This document shows positions 43,029 to 53,083 of a DNA stretch of 64,000 bases, in pieces. The stretch is from Paenibacillus ihumii (GTDB taxonomy: Bacteria > Bacillota > Bacilli > Paenibacillales > Paenibacillaceae). Every line of letters begins with the position of its first letter. Positions within the stretch are counted from its first letter, which is position 1. The notes below the pieces were generated by a model. The model saw only the letters and a program-made list of their open reading frames with translations. It had not been told where the DNA came from and made no database searches. Location: contig NZ_LN884297.1 in the NCBI RefSeq assembly GCF_001403875.1, positions 434,001-498,000 of the forward strand. The letters run 5' to 3'. Both the position numbers and the translations under genes were made by a program.

Positions 43029-44333
43029 ATGAATATAGCGCGAATGACTATTTCGCTGATGGTTGCGGCGATGACGGCGCTCCTGATCCTGATGCTGGTC
43101 TTCCCCGAGGCTTCCTGGGAAGCGGGCGTTGCAGGATTAGCCATCTGGTGGGATGTTCTCTTCCCGTCCCTGTTTCCCTTCTTCGTGATCTCCGAGCTCA
43201 TGCTCGGCTTCGGAATCGTTCATTTTCTTGGAAAATTGCTGGATCCCCTAATGAAGCCCTTGTTTCGAATCCCCGGAAGCGGAGGCTTCGTTGCAGCGAT
43301 GGGCTTTGCCTCCGGCTACCCGGTCAGCGCCAAGCTGGCGACCAAGCTCAGGGAGCAGCGGCTCATCAGCCGCGTTGAAGGCGAGCGCCTTGTGGCCTTC
43401 ACCACCTCATCGGACCCGATCTTTCTCATCGGCGCCGTCTCGGTCGGCTTCTTCGGCAGCTCCAGCCTCGCGGGCATTCTGGCCATAGCCCATTACGGCA
43501 GCGCCCTGCTTCTCGGCTTCATCATGAGGTTCTACGGAACCAAGGAGGAGGAAAACAAGGGCCCTGGGAATGAAAAGGCCAGCGGCGGCGCAGCCAAAGG
43601 CCCCGACTCGGAAGACGGCTTGCAGGGAAATTCCTCTGCCGGGGCTGCCGGGGCGAAGTTCAGCCTGCGGCTTGCCCTCAAAGCGATGCACGAGGCAAGG
43701 ATCAACGACGGCCGCAGCTTGGGAGAGCTGCTGAAGCAGGCCGTTTCTTCCTCTTTGCAGCTCATGGCCGTAGTCGGCGGCCTCGTGGTCTTCTTCTCGG
43801 TCGTCCTCAAGCTGCTGACCGCCTCGGGGATAATGGGATTGCTGTACGCCGGCGTTCATTCCATCCTGGGCATGACCGGCCTGCCGGCTGCTTTGGCCGA
43901 GCCCTTCATGGGAGGGATCTTCGAGGTAACACTTGGCGCCAGAGCTGCAGCTGCACCGGCCGATGTCCCCCTCATGTACAAAGCCGCAGCAGCGGCGTTC
44001 ATTTTATCCTGGGGGGGCTTGTCCGTGCACGCCCAGGTTGCCAGTATTCTGAACGGTGCCGATTTGCGCTACCTCCCCTTTTTGGCGGCCCGCCTCGCCC
44101 ATGGCTTTTTGGCAGCAATCCTGCTGGTGCTGCTGTGGAATCCGTTTATGGGCTCCCGTTCATCCTCCGCATCGTTCATAAGATCGGAAGGTGAAATGCT
44201 CCTAGGCTGGGGCAGCGTTCCTGATGCTCTTTTGATTTTTCTGAAACTGATCTCGGTGCTCCTTATTTTCTCTCTGCTTGCCCGAATCATTCATCGCTTG
44301 CTCATGAGGGACGAAGGGAGATCAAGGAAATGA
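43029..44333 (+). CDS. ylbJ: Sporulation integral membrane protein YlbJ
   Basis: 434 residues, about eight helices, two nucleoside-recognition (Gate)-like repeats (LFPSLFPFFVISELMLG, GFASGYPVSAKLATKL). YlbJ is needed for spore cortex formation in B. subtilis. Unusual here is a long Gly/Ala/Ser/Glu-rich low-complexity insert (about residues 177-215) between the halves. ATG 43029 follows TGGAGGCG. Confidence 0.85.
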   Translation: MNIARMTISLMVAAMTALLILMLVFPEASWEAGVAGLAIWWDVLFPSLFPFFVISELMLGFGIVHFLGKLLDPLMKPLFRIPGSGGFVAAMGFASGYPVSAKLATKLREQRLISRVEGERLVAFTTSSDPIFLIGAVSVGFFGSSSLAGILAIAHYGSALLLGFIMRFYGTKEEENKGPGNEKASGGAAKGPDSEDGLQGNSSAGAAGAKFSLRLALKAMHEARINDGRSLGELLKQAVSSSLQLMAVVGGLVVFFSVVLKLLTASGIMGLLYAGVHSILGMTGLPAALAEPFMGGIFEVTLGARAAAAPADVPLMYKAAAAAFILSWGGLSVHAQVASILNGADLRYLPFLAARLAHGFLAAILLVLLWNPFMGSRSSSASFIRSEGEMLLGWGSVPDALLIFLKLISVLLIFSLLARIIHRLLMRDEGRSRK

Positions 44334-44459
44334 AACGTTGTGTTCTCTTTCAGAATTGATTATGATCTTTACAAGCGGTAGTTTTTCTTGCGATACCAGG
44401 AAGCTCTTGCTTCGGATGTATTGTACTTTCTGATATCTATTACAAAGGAGCCTGTCATC

Positions 44460-45263
44460 TTGAGATATTACGTTCTTGACCGTGGCGATCAATTGTCCGT
44501 CGAATTAAGCGAGCAGTTCCATCAATTGGCCGCAAAGCAAGGTCTTCAATTGGATGCAGAGTCACCGGACATCGTCGTTTCTATTGGAGGAGACGGAACG
44601 ATGCTCCACGCTTTTCATACGTTCATTGACCGTATTCCGTCGATCTCATTTGTAGGGGTACATACCGGGCATCTTGGTTTTTTTGCCGATTGGCAAGCCA
44701 ATGAAATACCCGAGCTCGTGGATATGATAACCCGGCACAAGGATGAATCCCTTCTCAAGCCCAGGATCGTGCACTATCCGCTCATTGAGCTGGAGATTCA
44801 GAAGAAATCAGGAACCTCCTCGTATATCTGCCTGAACGAATTCACGTTAAAGGGCGTAGACGGCACGATTGTCGCCCAGGTCGATATCAACGACCAGATG
44901 TTTGAAATGTTCCGGGGAGACGGGTTTTGCATTTCTACCCCTTCCGGAAGTACGGCATATAATAAAAGCCTTGGCGGTGCTATCATTCATCCTTCAATTA
45001 AAGCCTTGCAAATTTCCGAAATCGCCTCGATCAACAACCGGGTGTTCCGAACAATCGGGTCATCCCTGGTGCTGCCGAAGCACCATCATTGCGACATTTA
45101 TTCCCGCAAGGAACAGAATTTGCTGCTTACGCTGGATCATATCAACCATCCGATCAGCGACCTTATTTCCGTACGCTGCCAAGTAGCGAAGCAAAGCGTA
45201 AGCTTCGTGCGCTATCGGCCTTTCCCTTTCTGGAATCGCGTCCGCAACGCATTCCTAGGATAA
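44460..45263 (+). CDS. nadK: NAD kinase
   Basis: 267-residue ATP-NAD kinase: GGDGT at residues 43-47 (catalytic Asp) and the downstream NE and GDG motifs (CLNEFTLKG, FRGDGFCISTPSGSTAYN). Makes NADP from NAD. TTG start 44460, 7 bp after AAAGGAGCC; the frame upstream to 44388 has no site. Confidence 0.9.
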   Translation: MRYYVLDRGDQLSVELSEQFHQLAAKQGLQLDAESPDIVVSIGGDGTMLHAFHTFIDRIPSISFVGVHTGHLGFFADWQANEIPELVDMITRHKDESLLKPRIVHYPLIELEIQKKSGTSSYICLNEFTLKGVDGTIVAQVDINDQMFEMFRGDGFCISTPSGSTAYNKSLGGAIIHPSIKALQISEIASINNRVFRTIGSSLVLPKHHHCDIYSRKEQNLLLTLDHINHPISDLISVRCQVAKQSVSFVRYRPFPFWNRVRNAFLG

Positions 45264-45293
45264 CAAAACTGAATATGGAGCCTTCACCGATCG

Positions 45294-45323
45294 AACGGAT
45301 GTTGTAATAAACATCCGTTTTCC
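45294..45323 (+). terminator. Terminator of nadK
   Basis: AACGGATGTT / AACATCCGTT with GTAATA loop and TTTTCC. Confidence 0.85.
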
Positions 45324-45396
45324 TATATAAATTTCCCTTTTTTACCTGTATGATAGAGTTATATATTCTAGCAAATACATAGCAAAGGAAGTTTAT

Positions 45397-46854
45397 ATGA
45401 TTATGCTCAAATCGTGGTGCAAGACAGCTCTAATCACCCTTCTTCTTCTCGCGGTAAGCCTTCCCCATGCCGCATACGCGGATAGCAGCGCGGATGAAGC
45501 GGCGGAAGCCGGGGAGCTCGAAATTCTTCGGGAGGTTCTGCAGTACCTGGACGCCCACAACATCGAAGGCGTTCAAAGGGAGGAATTCATCGAGAACGCC
45601 ATACGTGGTATGGTCTATACTCTGGATGACCCTTATTCGGATTATTTCACAAAGGAAGAGCTCGAGGAATTTGAAGGCGAGCTCAATCAGGAATATGTAG
45701 GCATCGGGGCGCTGCTCCGTTTTAAACAAGGCAAGCTGTACATTACCGAAGTTCTCGACGGATCACCCGCCAAATCAGCAGGCCTGCGCAAAGGCGATAT
45801 TATCGCCAAGGTCGATGGGCATTCCGTGACCAGCCAGGATGACATATATCTCATTCAGGGCGCGGAGGATACGAAGGTCAGCATCACCGTCAAGAGGGGC
45901 CCTAGCCAGCTAACCGTACAGGTTACCCGGGCCCATTTCACTCTGCCGGCCGTCTCAAGCCGCCTCATCTCGGCGGGGGATATCGGATATATCGCTATTT
46001 CCACCTTCTCCGATCAAGCGGATGAGGAGTTCACCGTGCATTTGAACAAGCTCCGCAAGCTAGGTGTGAAGTCGCTGGTTCTAGACCTCCGCGACAACTT
46101 GGGAGGATACGTGGAATCGGCGGAAAATATCGCCAAGCAATTCATCAAAGACGGCGTGCTTATGTATGTAGAGCGCCAGAATGGCAATATGGAAGCGATC
46201 CGAATTACGGACGGCAGCCCGATCGGCATGCCGGTCGTTATTTTGACTAACGAGTGGACGGCCAGCGCCGCGGAAATATTGACCGCCGCGCTGCGCGATA
46301 ACGGTATCGCTTCGGTGGTAGGCACGCAAACCTACGGGAAAGCCCGGATCCAGAATATCTATGCTTTATCCAACGGAGCCTCCCTGAAGCTGACAATTAT
46401 GAAATATTTGACGCCGAAGCTTGAGGACTTCAACTATATCGGCCTTAAGCCCGACGTCGAAGTGAGTCTCAGCTCGACAGCACAGCTTATTGCGGCCCTG
46501 CACCAAGCCGGTCTCAAAAGCATTGAAGTTAGCGGAAATGCCTCCGAGCTGAGCATCAATAACGTATCCTTTACAGGGTATCTGGACGCCATTGAGGAAA
46601 ACGGCAAAGTATATGCTTCCTCGCGCGTACTCGCTGCCCTCGTCCAGGGCAAGGCTTCCTGGTCGTCCAGTGCCGGAGCGCTGGCAATCACCGATGGATC
46701 GGGCAAGAAGCAGGAGTTCAAGCGCAATGCCGGCAGCATCAAGATCTTAAACGATGAGACCTTCATCGAGCTCGGCGATTTCAAGAAGATGTATCCCGGT
46801 TTCGAATGGAGCTACCAGGATGAAAGGCTAATGCTGAAGGTGAAGGTAAACTAG
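45397..46854 (+). CDS. S41 family C-terminal processing peptidase with copper amine oxidase-like tail
   Basis: 485 residues: signal peptide (AAYA|DSS region), PDZ domain (about 105-175, LYITEVLDGSPAKSAGLRKGDII), S41 protease with catalytic Ser in TASAAEIL and Lys in TYGKAR. The last ~110 residues (INNVSFTGYLDAIEENGKVYASSRVLAA) look like a stalk-type copper amine oxidase N-domain. Secreted processing protease of CtpA/CtpB type; substrate unknown. AAAGGAAG precedes the ATG. Confidence 0.85.
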   Translation: MIMLKSWCKTALITLLLLAVSLPHAAYADSSADEAAEAGELEILREVLQYLDAHNIEGVQREEFIENAIRGMVYTLDDPYSDYFTKEELEEFEGELNQEYVGIGALLRFKQGKLYITEVLDGSPAKSAGLRKGDIIAKVDGHSVTSQDDIYLIQGAEDTKVSITVKRGPSQLTVQVTRAHFTLPAVSSRLISAGDIGYIAISTFSDQADEEFTVHLNKLRKLGVKSLVLDLRDNLGGYVESAENIAKQFIKDGVLMYVERQNGNMEAIRITDGSPIGMPVVILTNEWTASAAEILTAALRDNGIASVVGTQTYGKARIQNIYALSNGASLKLTIMKYLTPKLEDFNYIGLKPDVEVSLSSTAQLIAALHQAGLKSIEVSGNASELSINNVSFTGYLDAIEENGKVYASSRVLAALVQGKASWSSSAGALAITDGSGKKQEFKRNAGSIKILNDETFIELGDFKKMYPGFEWSYQDERLMLKVKVN

Positions 46855-46970
46855 GGGATTTATTCTGACTACCCGGCGTCCTTTCCAAGCCGAACGACCG
46901 CATTTGCTTCAAGCTTTACCTGCGTTTTTCGGGAAAATAACGCTCCTCGACTCATACGTTCCGACATGCT

Positions 46971-47012
46971 GCAAAAGACGGCCTCCGCATGAATGCGGAG
47001 GCCGTCTCTTAT
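46971..47012. terminator. Bidirectional terminator between the S41 protease and yutD genes
   Basis: 15-bp stem AGACGGCCTCCGCAT / ATGCGGAGGCCGTCT with short A/T tails on both sides. Confidence 0.85.
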
Positions 47013-47066
47013 TCTTATAAGGTGCTGCAGCCGTCAGGCTAACAAGCCTGAGCCCTGGCTGTTTCG

Positions 47067-47441
47067 TTACTCGGAGGCCGTCGCCGGGCCCGAAGAACCC
47101 GAGGCCTTGGAGCTGCCGCGCTGCTCCCTCTGCTCTTTGTGCTCCCTAGGCTCATGATTGTTCTTGCTCTCCTTCGTCTTCTGGAGAACGAAATAGGCAC
47201 AGCCAAAATTGCAATATTCGTTAATATAATCCGTGATTCCAGAAAAAGCGGTATCCCGGTTCGCCTTGGGATGGTTGTCCCGCAAGAAGCCCTTGAGCCT
47301 CAGCTTCTCGTAGCCCCAATCCCCAAGAATATAATCGTACCGATCCAGCACTTCGCTGTATCTCTGCTTGAACGCCTCAGCGTCCCAAGCATTCTTGTAG
47401 TTCTGAATCAGCTCGTAAGTTCTGCCACCGATTTGGATCAT
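47067..47441 (-). CDS. yutD: YutD family protein
   Basis: 124 residues; YELIQNYKNAWDAEAFKQRY and DRYDYILGDWGYEKLRLKGF fit YutD (DUF1027). The C-terminal 35 residues are a charged His/Glu/Arg then Ser/Gly tail. Function unknown; next to lipA as in B. subtilis. ATG 47441 follows AGAGGGGG; the longer frame overlaps lipA. Confidence 0.75.
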   Translation of the reverse strand: MIQIGGRTYELIQNYKNAWDAEAFKQRYSEVLDRYDYILGDWGYEKLRLKGFLRDNHPKANRDTAFSGITDYINEYCNFGCAYFVLQKTKESKNNHEPREHKEQREQRGSSKASGSSGPATASE

Positions 47442-47466
47442 TCGGTATCCCCCTCTTGCCTTGCCC

Positions 47467-48366
47467 TTAGATTTCTGCCGGAATGCCGCCCTGATGGCTC
47501 TTCGCCGATTTGACCTGCTCATGGGCATGATAGGAGCTGCGCACGAGCGGTCCGGATTCGACGTGACTGAAGCCGCGCTTCATGCCCTCCTCCTTCAGCT
47601 CGGCAAATTGCTCCGGCCGGTAGTACTTCTCTACATTCAAATGCTGCGGCGAAGGCTGCAAATACTGTCCGATCGTCAAAATATCGCAGTCCACGGCCCG
47701 CAAATCATCCATCGCCTGCAAAATTTCCGGCCACTCCTCTCCTACGCCCAGCATAATGCTGGATTTCGTAGGAATATCGGGCTGCATCGTTTTGGCACGC
47801 TGCAGCAGCTCCAGCGAGCGCCGGTATTTCGCCTTGGCGCGAACACGATCGGAAAGACGCTCCACCGTCTCGATATTGTGGTTCAGAATATCCGGCTTGG
47901 CGTCCATGACGATACGCAGCGAATCCTCGTTGCCCAGGAAGTCGGGAATAAGCACCTCCACGCTGCAAAGCGGCATGCGCTTCCGTATGGCGCGAACCGT
48001 CTCCGCAAATATGGATGCCCCTCCATCCTTCAAATCATCGCGTGCTACGCTGGTAACTACGCAGTGGCGCAGTCCCATCTTCTCGGCGGCCTCGGCCACC
48101 CGCTCCGGCTCCTGCAGATCCAGCTCCGTAGGCATTCCCGTATTGACTGCGCAGAAGCGGCAGGCTCTGGTGCAAATGTCGCCGAGGATCATGAATGTAG
48201 CCGTACGGTTGGCCCAGCATTCATATATATTTGGACAACGCGCCTCTTCGCATACCGTATGCAGCGTCTTGGAACGCATCATCTCTTTGATTTCCTGATA
48301 ATTGTCGCCGGTCGTCAATTTGATTCGAATCCAATCCGGTTTCGGTTCTTTAGCTAGTTTGGACAA
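47467..48366 (-). CDS. lipA: Lipoyl synthase
   Basis: 299-residue radical SAM enzyme with both clusters: Cys39-Cys44-Cys50 (auxiliary sulfur-donor cluster) and Cys65-Cys69-Cys72 (CTRACRFC), plus the terminal RSSYHA motif. Inserts two sulfurs into octanoyl groups. TTG start behind GGAAGG. Followed by yutD, divergent from lytH: the lipA/lytH arrangement of B. subtilis. Confidence 0.95.
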   Translation of the reverse strand: MSKLAKEPKPDWIRIKLTTGDNYQEIKEMMRSKTLHTVCEEARCPNIYECWANRTATFMILGDICTRACRFCAVNTGMPTELDLQEPERVAEAAEKMGLRHCVVTSVARDDLKDGGASIFAETVRAIRKRMPLCSVEVLIPDFLGNEDSLRIVMDAKPDILNHNIETVERLSDRVRAKAKYRRSLELLQRAKTMQPDIPTKSSIMLGVGEEWPEILQAMDDLRAVDCDILTIGQYLQPSPQHLNVEKYYRPEQFAELKEEGMKRGFSHVESGPLVRSSYHAHEQVKSAKSHQGGIPAEI

Positions 48367-48541
48367 GAATAGAGACCTTCCTTCTCTTGGAATAGGCTAT
48401 AGCGCCATTATTATACCATGAATCGGCTGGAAAAACCTCCTTGACAAATGGAATAAAAAAACAAGTTTTATCTCATCTTATAAAAACGTTGTTTACTTCA
48501 AAGGTAATCGGCGACGGAATTATAAAGGAGGAGATCTCGCA

Positions 48542-49606
48542 TTGAGGTCGATTTTGTTATTATTCGTCGGCAGACTTATAGCTTGCTTCATAAGCCTAGC
48601 GGTATTAACGTCCCTATGGAGCATCCCCGGTTTTGGAGCATCTGCAGCCGAGGCTCCCGGCAAGCCGAGCTCCTCTCCCCCAAAGAATGCTGATGAACTG
48701 AGACGAAGCTTGTATGAAGAGATCGGCCTGCTGACCAAGATTCCGTGGTACTGGCTTGCTGCTATAGATCAATATGAACGAACGATCACCCCGCGCAAAG
48801 AGCACAAGCCTGAGATGAACCATAAACTGATCGGTATTCGCATTAAGAAGCCAATCTGGGCCGGCCCCTTGAACCCTGACACTAACGATACCGATCCCGC
48901 GACGATCGCCCTATTCGGCGGTATCGGCAAAGACGCGACGGCAGACGGGATAGCCGATCCTCGGAATGATCGGGATGCCTTGTATACGATGGCGGCTTAT
49001 TTGCTTCATTTCGGCTATGCAGACGATGATATCCGCATCGGTCTCTGGCGCTATTACAAGAATGATTCATCCGTCGAGCGAATCCGGCAATTCGCCAAAA
49101 TTTACAAAGTTCTTGATCGTACCGACCTTTCCGACAGCGCCTTCCCGCTCCCCGTAAGCAGCACCTATACTTACCGCGATACATGGGGGGACCGGCGCGG
49201 CTGGGGCGGCCAGCGCACGCATGAAGGGACGGACCTGTTCGCCTCCTACGGCGTGCCGGTTCGCAGCGTCTGCTACGGCATCGTCGAGACCAAAGGCTGG
49301 AATCCTTACGGCGGCTGGAGAATCGGAATCCGGGATTTGAACAACCGCTACCATTACTACGCGCATCTTCAAGGCTTTGAGAGGAGCATCAATATCGGCG
49401 ATATCGTGACCCCCGGCCAGACGGTGGGCTGGGTGGGCAGCAGCGGCTACGGTCCTCCAGGAACGCAGGGCCGATTCCCGCCTCATCTCCACTATGGCAT
49501 TTACAAGGATACCGGAACGAGGGAATGGGCGTTTAATCCATTCCCCATGCTGAGGCAATGGGAACAAGCCGATCAGCTGAAAAAAAGCAAAAAGGGAGCC
49601 TCCTGA
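48542..49606 (+). CDS. lytH: Sporulation L-Ala-D-Glu endopeptidase (M23)
   Basis: 354 residues: signal anchor (IACFISLAVLTSLWSI), a helical middle, and an M23 domain with zinc ligands in THEGTD (HxxxD) and PPHLHYG (HxH). LytH in B. subtilis is made in the mother cell and trims peptides in spore cortex. TTG start 48542, preceded by AAAGGAGGAGATC. Next to lipA as in Bacillus. Confidence 0.88.
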   Translation: MRSILLLFVGRLIACFISLAVLTSLWSIPGFGASAAEAPGKPSSSPPKNADELRRSLYEEIGLLTKIPWYWLAAIDQYERTITPRKEHKPEMNHKLIGIRIKKPIWAGPLNPDTNDTDPATIALFGGIGKDATADGIADPRNDRDALYTMAAYLLHFGYADDDIRIGLWRYYKNDSSVERIRQFAKIYKVLDRTDLSDSAFPLPVSSTYTYRDTWGDRRGWGGQRTHEGTDLFASYGVPVRSVCYGIVETKGWNPYGGWRIGIRDLNNRYHYYAHLQGFERSINIGDIVTPGQTVGWVGSSGYGPPGTQGRFPPHLHYGIYKDTGTREWAFNPFPMLRQWEQADQLKKSKKGAS

Positions 49607-49758
49607 CCGAGAGAGGCGCTTTCTGCCTTCTAAGGGCACTACCGTTCCTTATCTAAATAGCTGCTAAAAAGACGCCCTTCCGCAGAAAGACGCCCCATTG
49701 GCTGTATGCCTATTTCAACTGGTCAGCCACGCTAGCCCTCTGCCGTGGTCTACTTCTA

Positions 49759-50520
49759 TCACTCCTGCTCTACTGCTCCGCCGTGATCCGAACCCGTTGA
49801 ATTAGGAATGGATGGCAGGGCAATATTAGGCGCGCTTACGCCGCTATCTCCCACGGGATTTCCTTTGCTGTCGTAATAATACATCGGGACATCGCCAACC
49901 ACCAGCATATAGGATACCGGTATTTCGGTCTCCACCGACTGCGGCCCCATATCAAAGGGAACCACCACAGCAAGCTCCGTCCGCACGCGCAGGAATACTT
50001 CCACAAGGATCATATTGATCCCCGCCTCCTGCCGGCGGGTATTCAAATCAACCTTGACATCCCCCTTCGGCTCAATGCGAATGGGAATGCTCGGTCCAAA
50101 GGAGGCTAGAATGGGGCTGCCAAGCGCCTGTCCGAGCGGGATATGCTCCGACAATCTCGATACTTCATCCAGCGTGGACCGGACTGTCTGAATCGTATCG
50201 GACGTAATTTGCATATGCGCAGAGTAATTGAGCATAAACCCGGTGATTTTACCGGAGGAATCCGTTTTCCAATCGATAAGGTTGTCAATTTGCTCCCGAT
50301 TAGCCACCTGAGCTGTAATGGCCTCATTGATCGATTCAGTAGCGATTTGCTTCACCCGGATTTGGGCAAGATGCTTTATGGGCCCGATCATATTCCGTTC
50401 GACATACTGACCGAACATCAGAATCGCAACCAAGGCGACGATACAAGCGATGAACCAAATGTTTCGCCGGCTGAGCTTCCCCCTTCTTCTCCGGCTACGC
50501 CATCCCCTTCTGATCCGCAT
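49759..50520 (-). CDS. yunB: Sporulation protein YunB
   Basis: 253 residues: Arg-rich N-terminus, one membrane helix (NIWFIACIVALVAILMFG), then an extracytoplasmic domain (VKQIATESINEAITAQV ... VEVFLRVRTELAVVVPFD). YunB is required for normal spore formation. Proline/Ser tail. Follows lytH in the same locus as in B. subtilis. Confidence 0.85.
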   Translation of the reverse strand: MRIRRGWRSRRRRGKLSRRNIWFIACIVALVAILMFGQYVERNMIGPIKHLAQIRVKQIATESINEAITAQVANREQIDNLIDWKTDSSGKITGFMLNYSAHMQITSDTIQTVRSTLDEVSRLSEHIPLGQALGSPILASFGPSIPIRIEPKGDVKVDLNTRRQEAGINMILVEVFLRVRTELAVVVPFDMGPQSVETEIPVSYMLVVGDVPMYYYDSKGNPVGDSGVSAPNIALPSIPNSTGSDHGGAVEQE

Positions 50521-50654
50521 TATCTATCCCCCTGCAGCAGTTAAATGTCTATACATACAAGTTATGCGGAACGGCCGGGAAAAAGAAGGACAAAGATTTA
50601 ACTATTCGATACCGGGAGAAGACGTTTATGCGATGGTCCATCATAGAGATTAAC

Positions 50655-50707
50655 AACCCTGCAAGTACCGGATCGGCTGGATTAGCCTGCCCGGTGCTTG
50701 TAGGGTC
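50655..50707 (-). terminator. Probable terminator of the helicase gene
   Basis: Long imperfect stem: CCCTACAAGCACCGG / CCGGTACTTGCAGGG with an inner AGGCT/AGCC stem; weak T-tract TTGTTAAT. Confidence 0.6.
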
Positions 50708-50726
50708 TTATCCTCTCTGCATAGAT

Positions 50727-52976
50727 TCATTCCCTCAACTCTTCGAAGGGGATGGGTTCAAGTAATCGCATGTCCAGACATGTCTGAATAGATAACCGCT
50801 TGATTCCGTTCGCAAATTGAATTTCTATAATCTCTCCTGCAAGCTGCACAATGCTCCCTACTCCAAATGCAGGATGCAGCACCTGCCTTCCCTGTTCCAA
50901 GGCGGTTCTTGATTGGATCGCGTTCGGGTTGTACGGCACAGCCGCTGCCTGTCTGGAGTTCCCCGCCTGCCTCTGACCCGCGAGCATCCTAACAGCAAGC
51001 TTCGGAGGATTCAGAATATCCCGCATCTCGGATACAAATGCAGACTCCGCTGCCTTCTCTCCCTCCCTTTGCTGATAAGCCAGCAGCTCAAGCCGGGTCT
51101 TGGCTCTCGTCATACCGACATAGAACAGCCGGGCCGCTTCCTCCATCAGCTCGCTATTCCGATCCCCTGACCGATGCTTAAGATCCTCCTTCGACGGAAT
51201 GATGCCGTTGACCAAATCGATCATGTATACATGCTTGAACTCCAAGCCTTTGGCGCTGTGAAAGGTCGAGAAGGTAACGGCATGCTGGCCCTTTTGGGAC
51301 TTCGAGGACTTCAGTAAAGCCTCCAAGTGCTTGAGACGCTGCGCGAATTCCTCCATCGAATTCAACGATTCCGCAATCTCCTGCAGCGAGTTCAAGATGC
51401 CGAGCAAATATTCCTTCCGGAAGCCCAGCCGCTCGCACATTTTATCGATTGCTTTATCATAGCCCAGCTTCGTTCGGATGACGTCAATCGCCTCTAACGG
51501 CGGCATGCCCTTCATCTGTTCAAAGATCCATTTGCACTGCGGCAGCTGCTTCAACTGATAGTCCTGAAGCGGGACATAGTTCAGCAAATTATCAAATACG
51601 GACTCATTATTGTGAATATCCTTTAATGCAGCCATCTGCTGCTTCGTAATGTAGCCATTAAATTTCGTATGAATGGCTTCCAAGATGTCCGGCCTTCGGT
51701 CTGTATACGACATTCTCATGAAATTGAGAATATCCTGCACGACCCAATGCGAGAAGAAGCGATTGTCTGCATCGCGCATATAGAACGGAATGCCTGCCCG
51801 GTCAAACTGATTCATTAAATCAATGGAGGACGAATTATTCCGATAGAGCACGGCAACCTCGCCCAAGTTGTCCAGCTTACGAATTTCCTCGACTAAATAT
51901 TTCGTTTGCTGCTTGTAATCAGGCAGGCTCTTGATGGAGATTGGCTGCTCCTCTCCATTATGTGTGAACATTTTTTTGTCGTAGCGATTTTTGTTCCGCT
52001 GGATGAACTGATTGGCTGCCTCGACAATATTTTTGGAAGATCGGTAGTTCTGCTCCATATATAAAATCCGGGCTTCCGGATATACCTGCCGGAACTCCAG
52101 CAAATAAGACGGCTCCGCCCCTCGCCAGCTATATATCGATTGGTCATCGTCCGCTACGACGCATAGGTTGCGGTGCTCCATCACCAGCTTCTCGACGATC
52201 GCATGCTGCACCAGCGACGTGTCCTGGCTTTCGTCTGTAAGCATATAATCGTAGCGCCGCTGATATTTACGGAGCAGCCGGGCGTCTTTGCTCAAAACGT
52301 CATCAGCCAGCGTCAGCATATCGTCAAAATCAATGAGCAGGCCGCCCGGATGCTCCCGTTTAAACCTCTCATACTCGCTGAGGATTTGATCCGCATGACG
52401 CACGCTGCAGGACACCTCCCGCCAGCGGCTTTCCGGGATCATTTTATTCTTGATATAGCTGATATACGTCGTTAACTCTTCTAATTGATCATCCGTGATA
52501 TTCTCACCTGTGACAGCCCTAAAAATATCGCGCAATATCAATTTCTTATGCAAGGAGAGAGCCGCTGGATCTCCAGCTTCTCCCGGTTCCGTATCATGCG
52601 CCGCTCCATGCCCCTCGATGATCTGAAAGGAAGCTCTCTGGGTACGGAACCTCTCGCGCACGATTTCAAAGGCTAGACTATGAATCGTTGAAAAGTCTAC
52701 GGAGGGTAGCTCCGGGAAAAGCCGTTTAAACCGCTCCTTCATGTCCCCGGCCGAAGCCCGGCTGAAGGTAATCGCCTTAATTCGCGAAGGCTGCACTCCC
52801 AGCTCCTCGATCAAGTAGGCGATCCGCATCAGCAGCGTCGTCGTTTTGCCTGAGCCCGGCGCGGCTAACAGCAGCAGCGGCCCCTCTGTATGCCGTACCG
52901 CCTGCTGCTGTATTTCGTTTAGATGAACAGCGACCTGCTGTTTTTTACGTATGAAAAAGGGATGTTCTCGCTGCAT
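50727..52976 (-). CDS. UvrD/PcrA-family DNA helicase (YjcD-like)
   Basis: 749-residue SF1A helicase: Walker A APGSGKT at about residues 38-44, ITFSRASAGDMKERF (Ia), DESQD (II), QNYRS (IV), and TFHSAKGLEFKHVYMIDL (V). Length equals B. subtilis YjcD (759). Shorter C-terminus than PcrA, ending in a Tudor-like segment (LHPAFGVGSIVQLAGEIIEIQF). Start ATG 52976 behind AAAGGAATC. Confidence 0.85.
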   Translation of the reverse strand: MQREHPFFIRKKQQVAVHLNEIQQQAVRHTEGPLLLLAAPGSGKTTTLLMRIAYLIEELGVQPSRIKAITFSRASAGDMKERFKRLFPELPSVDFSTIHSLAFEIVRERFRTQRASFQIIEGHGAAHDTEPGEAGDPAALSLHKKLILRDIFRAVTGENITDDQLEELTTYISYIKNKMIPESRWREVSCSVRHADQILSEYERFKREHPGGLLIDFDDMLTLADDVLSKDARLLRKYQRRYDYMLTDESQDTSLVQHAIVEKLVMEHRNLCVVADDDQSIYSWRGAEPSYLLEFRQVYPEARILYMEQNYRSSKNIVEAANQFIQRNKNRYDKKMFTHNGEEQPISIKSLPDYKQQTKYLVEEIRKLDNLGEVAVLYRNNSSSIDLMNQFDRAGIPFYMRDADNRFFSHWVVQDILNFMRMSYTDRRPDILEAIHTKFNGYITKQQMAALKDIHNNESVFDNLLNYVPLQDYQLKQLPQCKWIFEQMKGMPPLEAIDVIRTKLGYDKAIDKMCERLGFRKEYLLGILNSLQEIAESLNSMEEFAQRLKHLEALLKSSKSQKGQHAVTFSTFHSAKGLEFKHVYMIDLVNGIIPSKEDLKHRSGDRNSELMEEAARLFYVGMTRAKTRLELLAYQQREGEKAAESAFVSEMRDILNPPKLAVRMLAGQRQAGNSRQAAAVPYNPNAIQSRTALEQGRQVLHPAFGVGSIVQLAGEIIEIQFANGIKRLSIQTCLDMRLLEPIPFEELRE

Positions 52977-53016
52977 GATGATTCCTTTCAAATTACTCAA
53001 TTATACTTAGGCAGGA

Positions 53017-53069
53017 CAAATAAGAAGCCGAGCAGCTGCCAGAAACGAATTCTGAATCTGCTCGACTTC
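53017..53069 (-). terminator. Terminator of the frameshifted coiled-coil gene
   Basis: GAAGTCGAGCAG / CTGCTCGGCTTC with a long loop and TTATTTG on the minus strand. Confidence 0.7.
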
Positions 53070-53083
53070 ACTATAGGGAGAAG

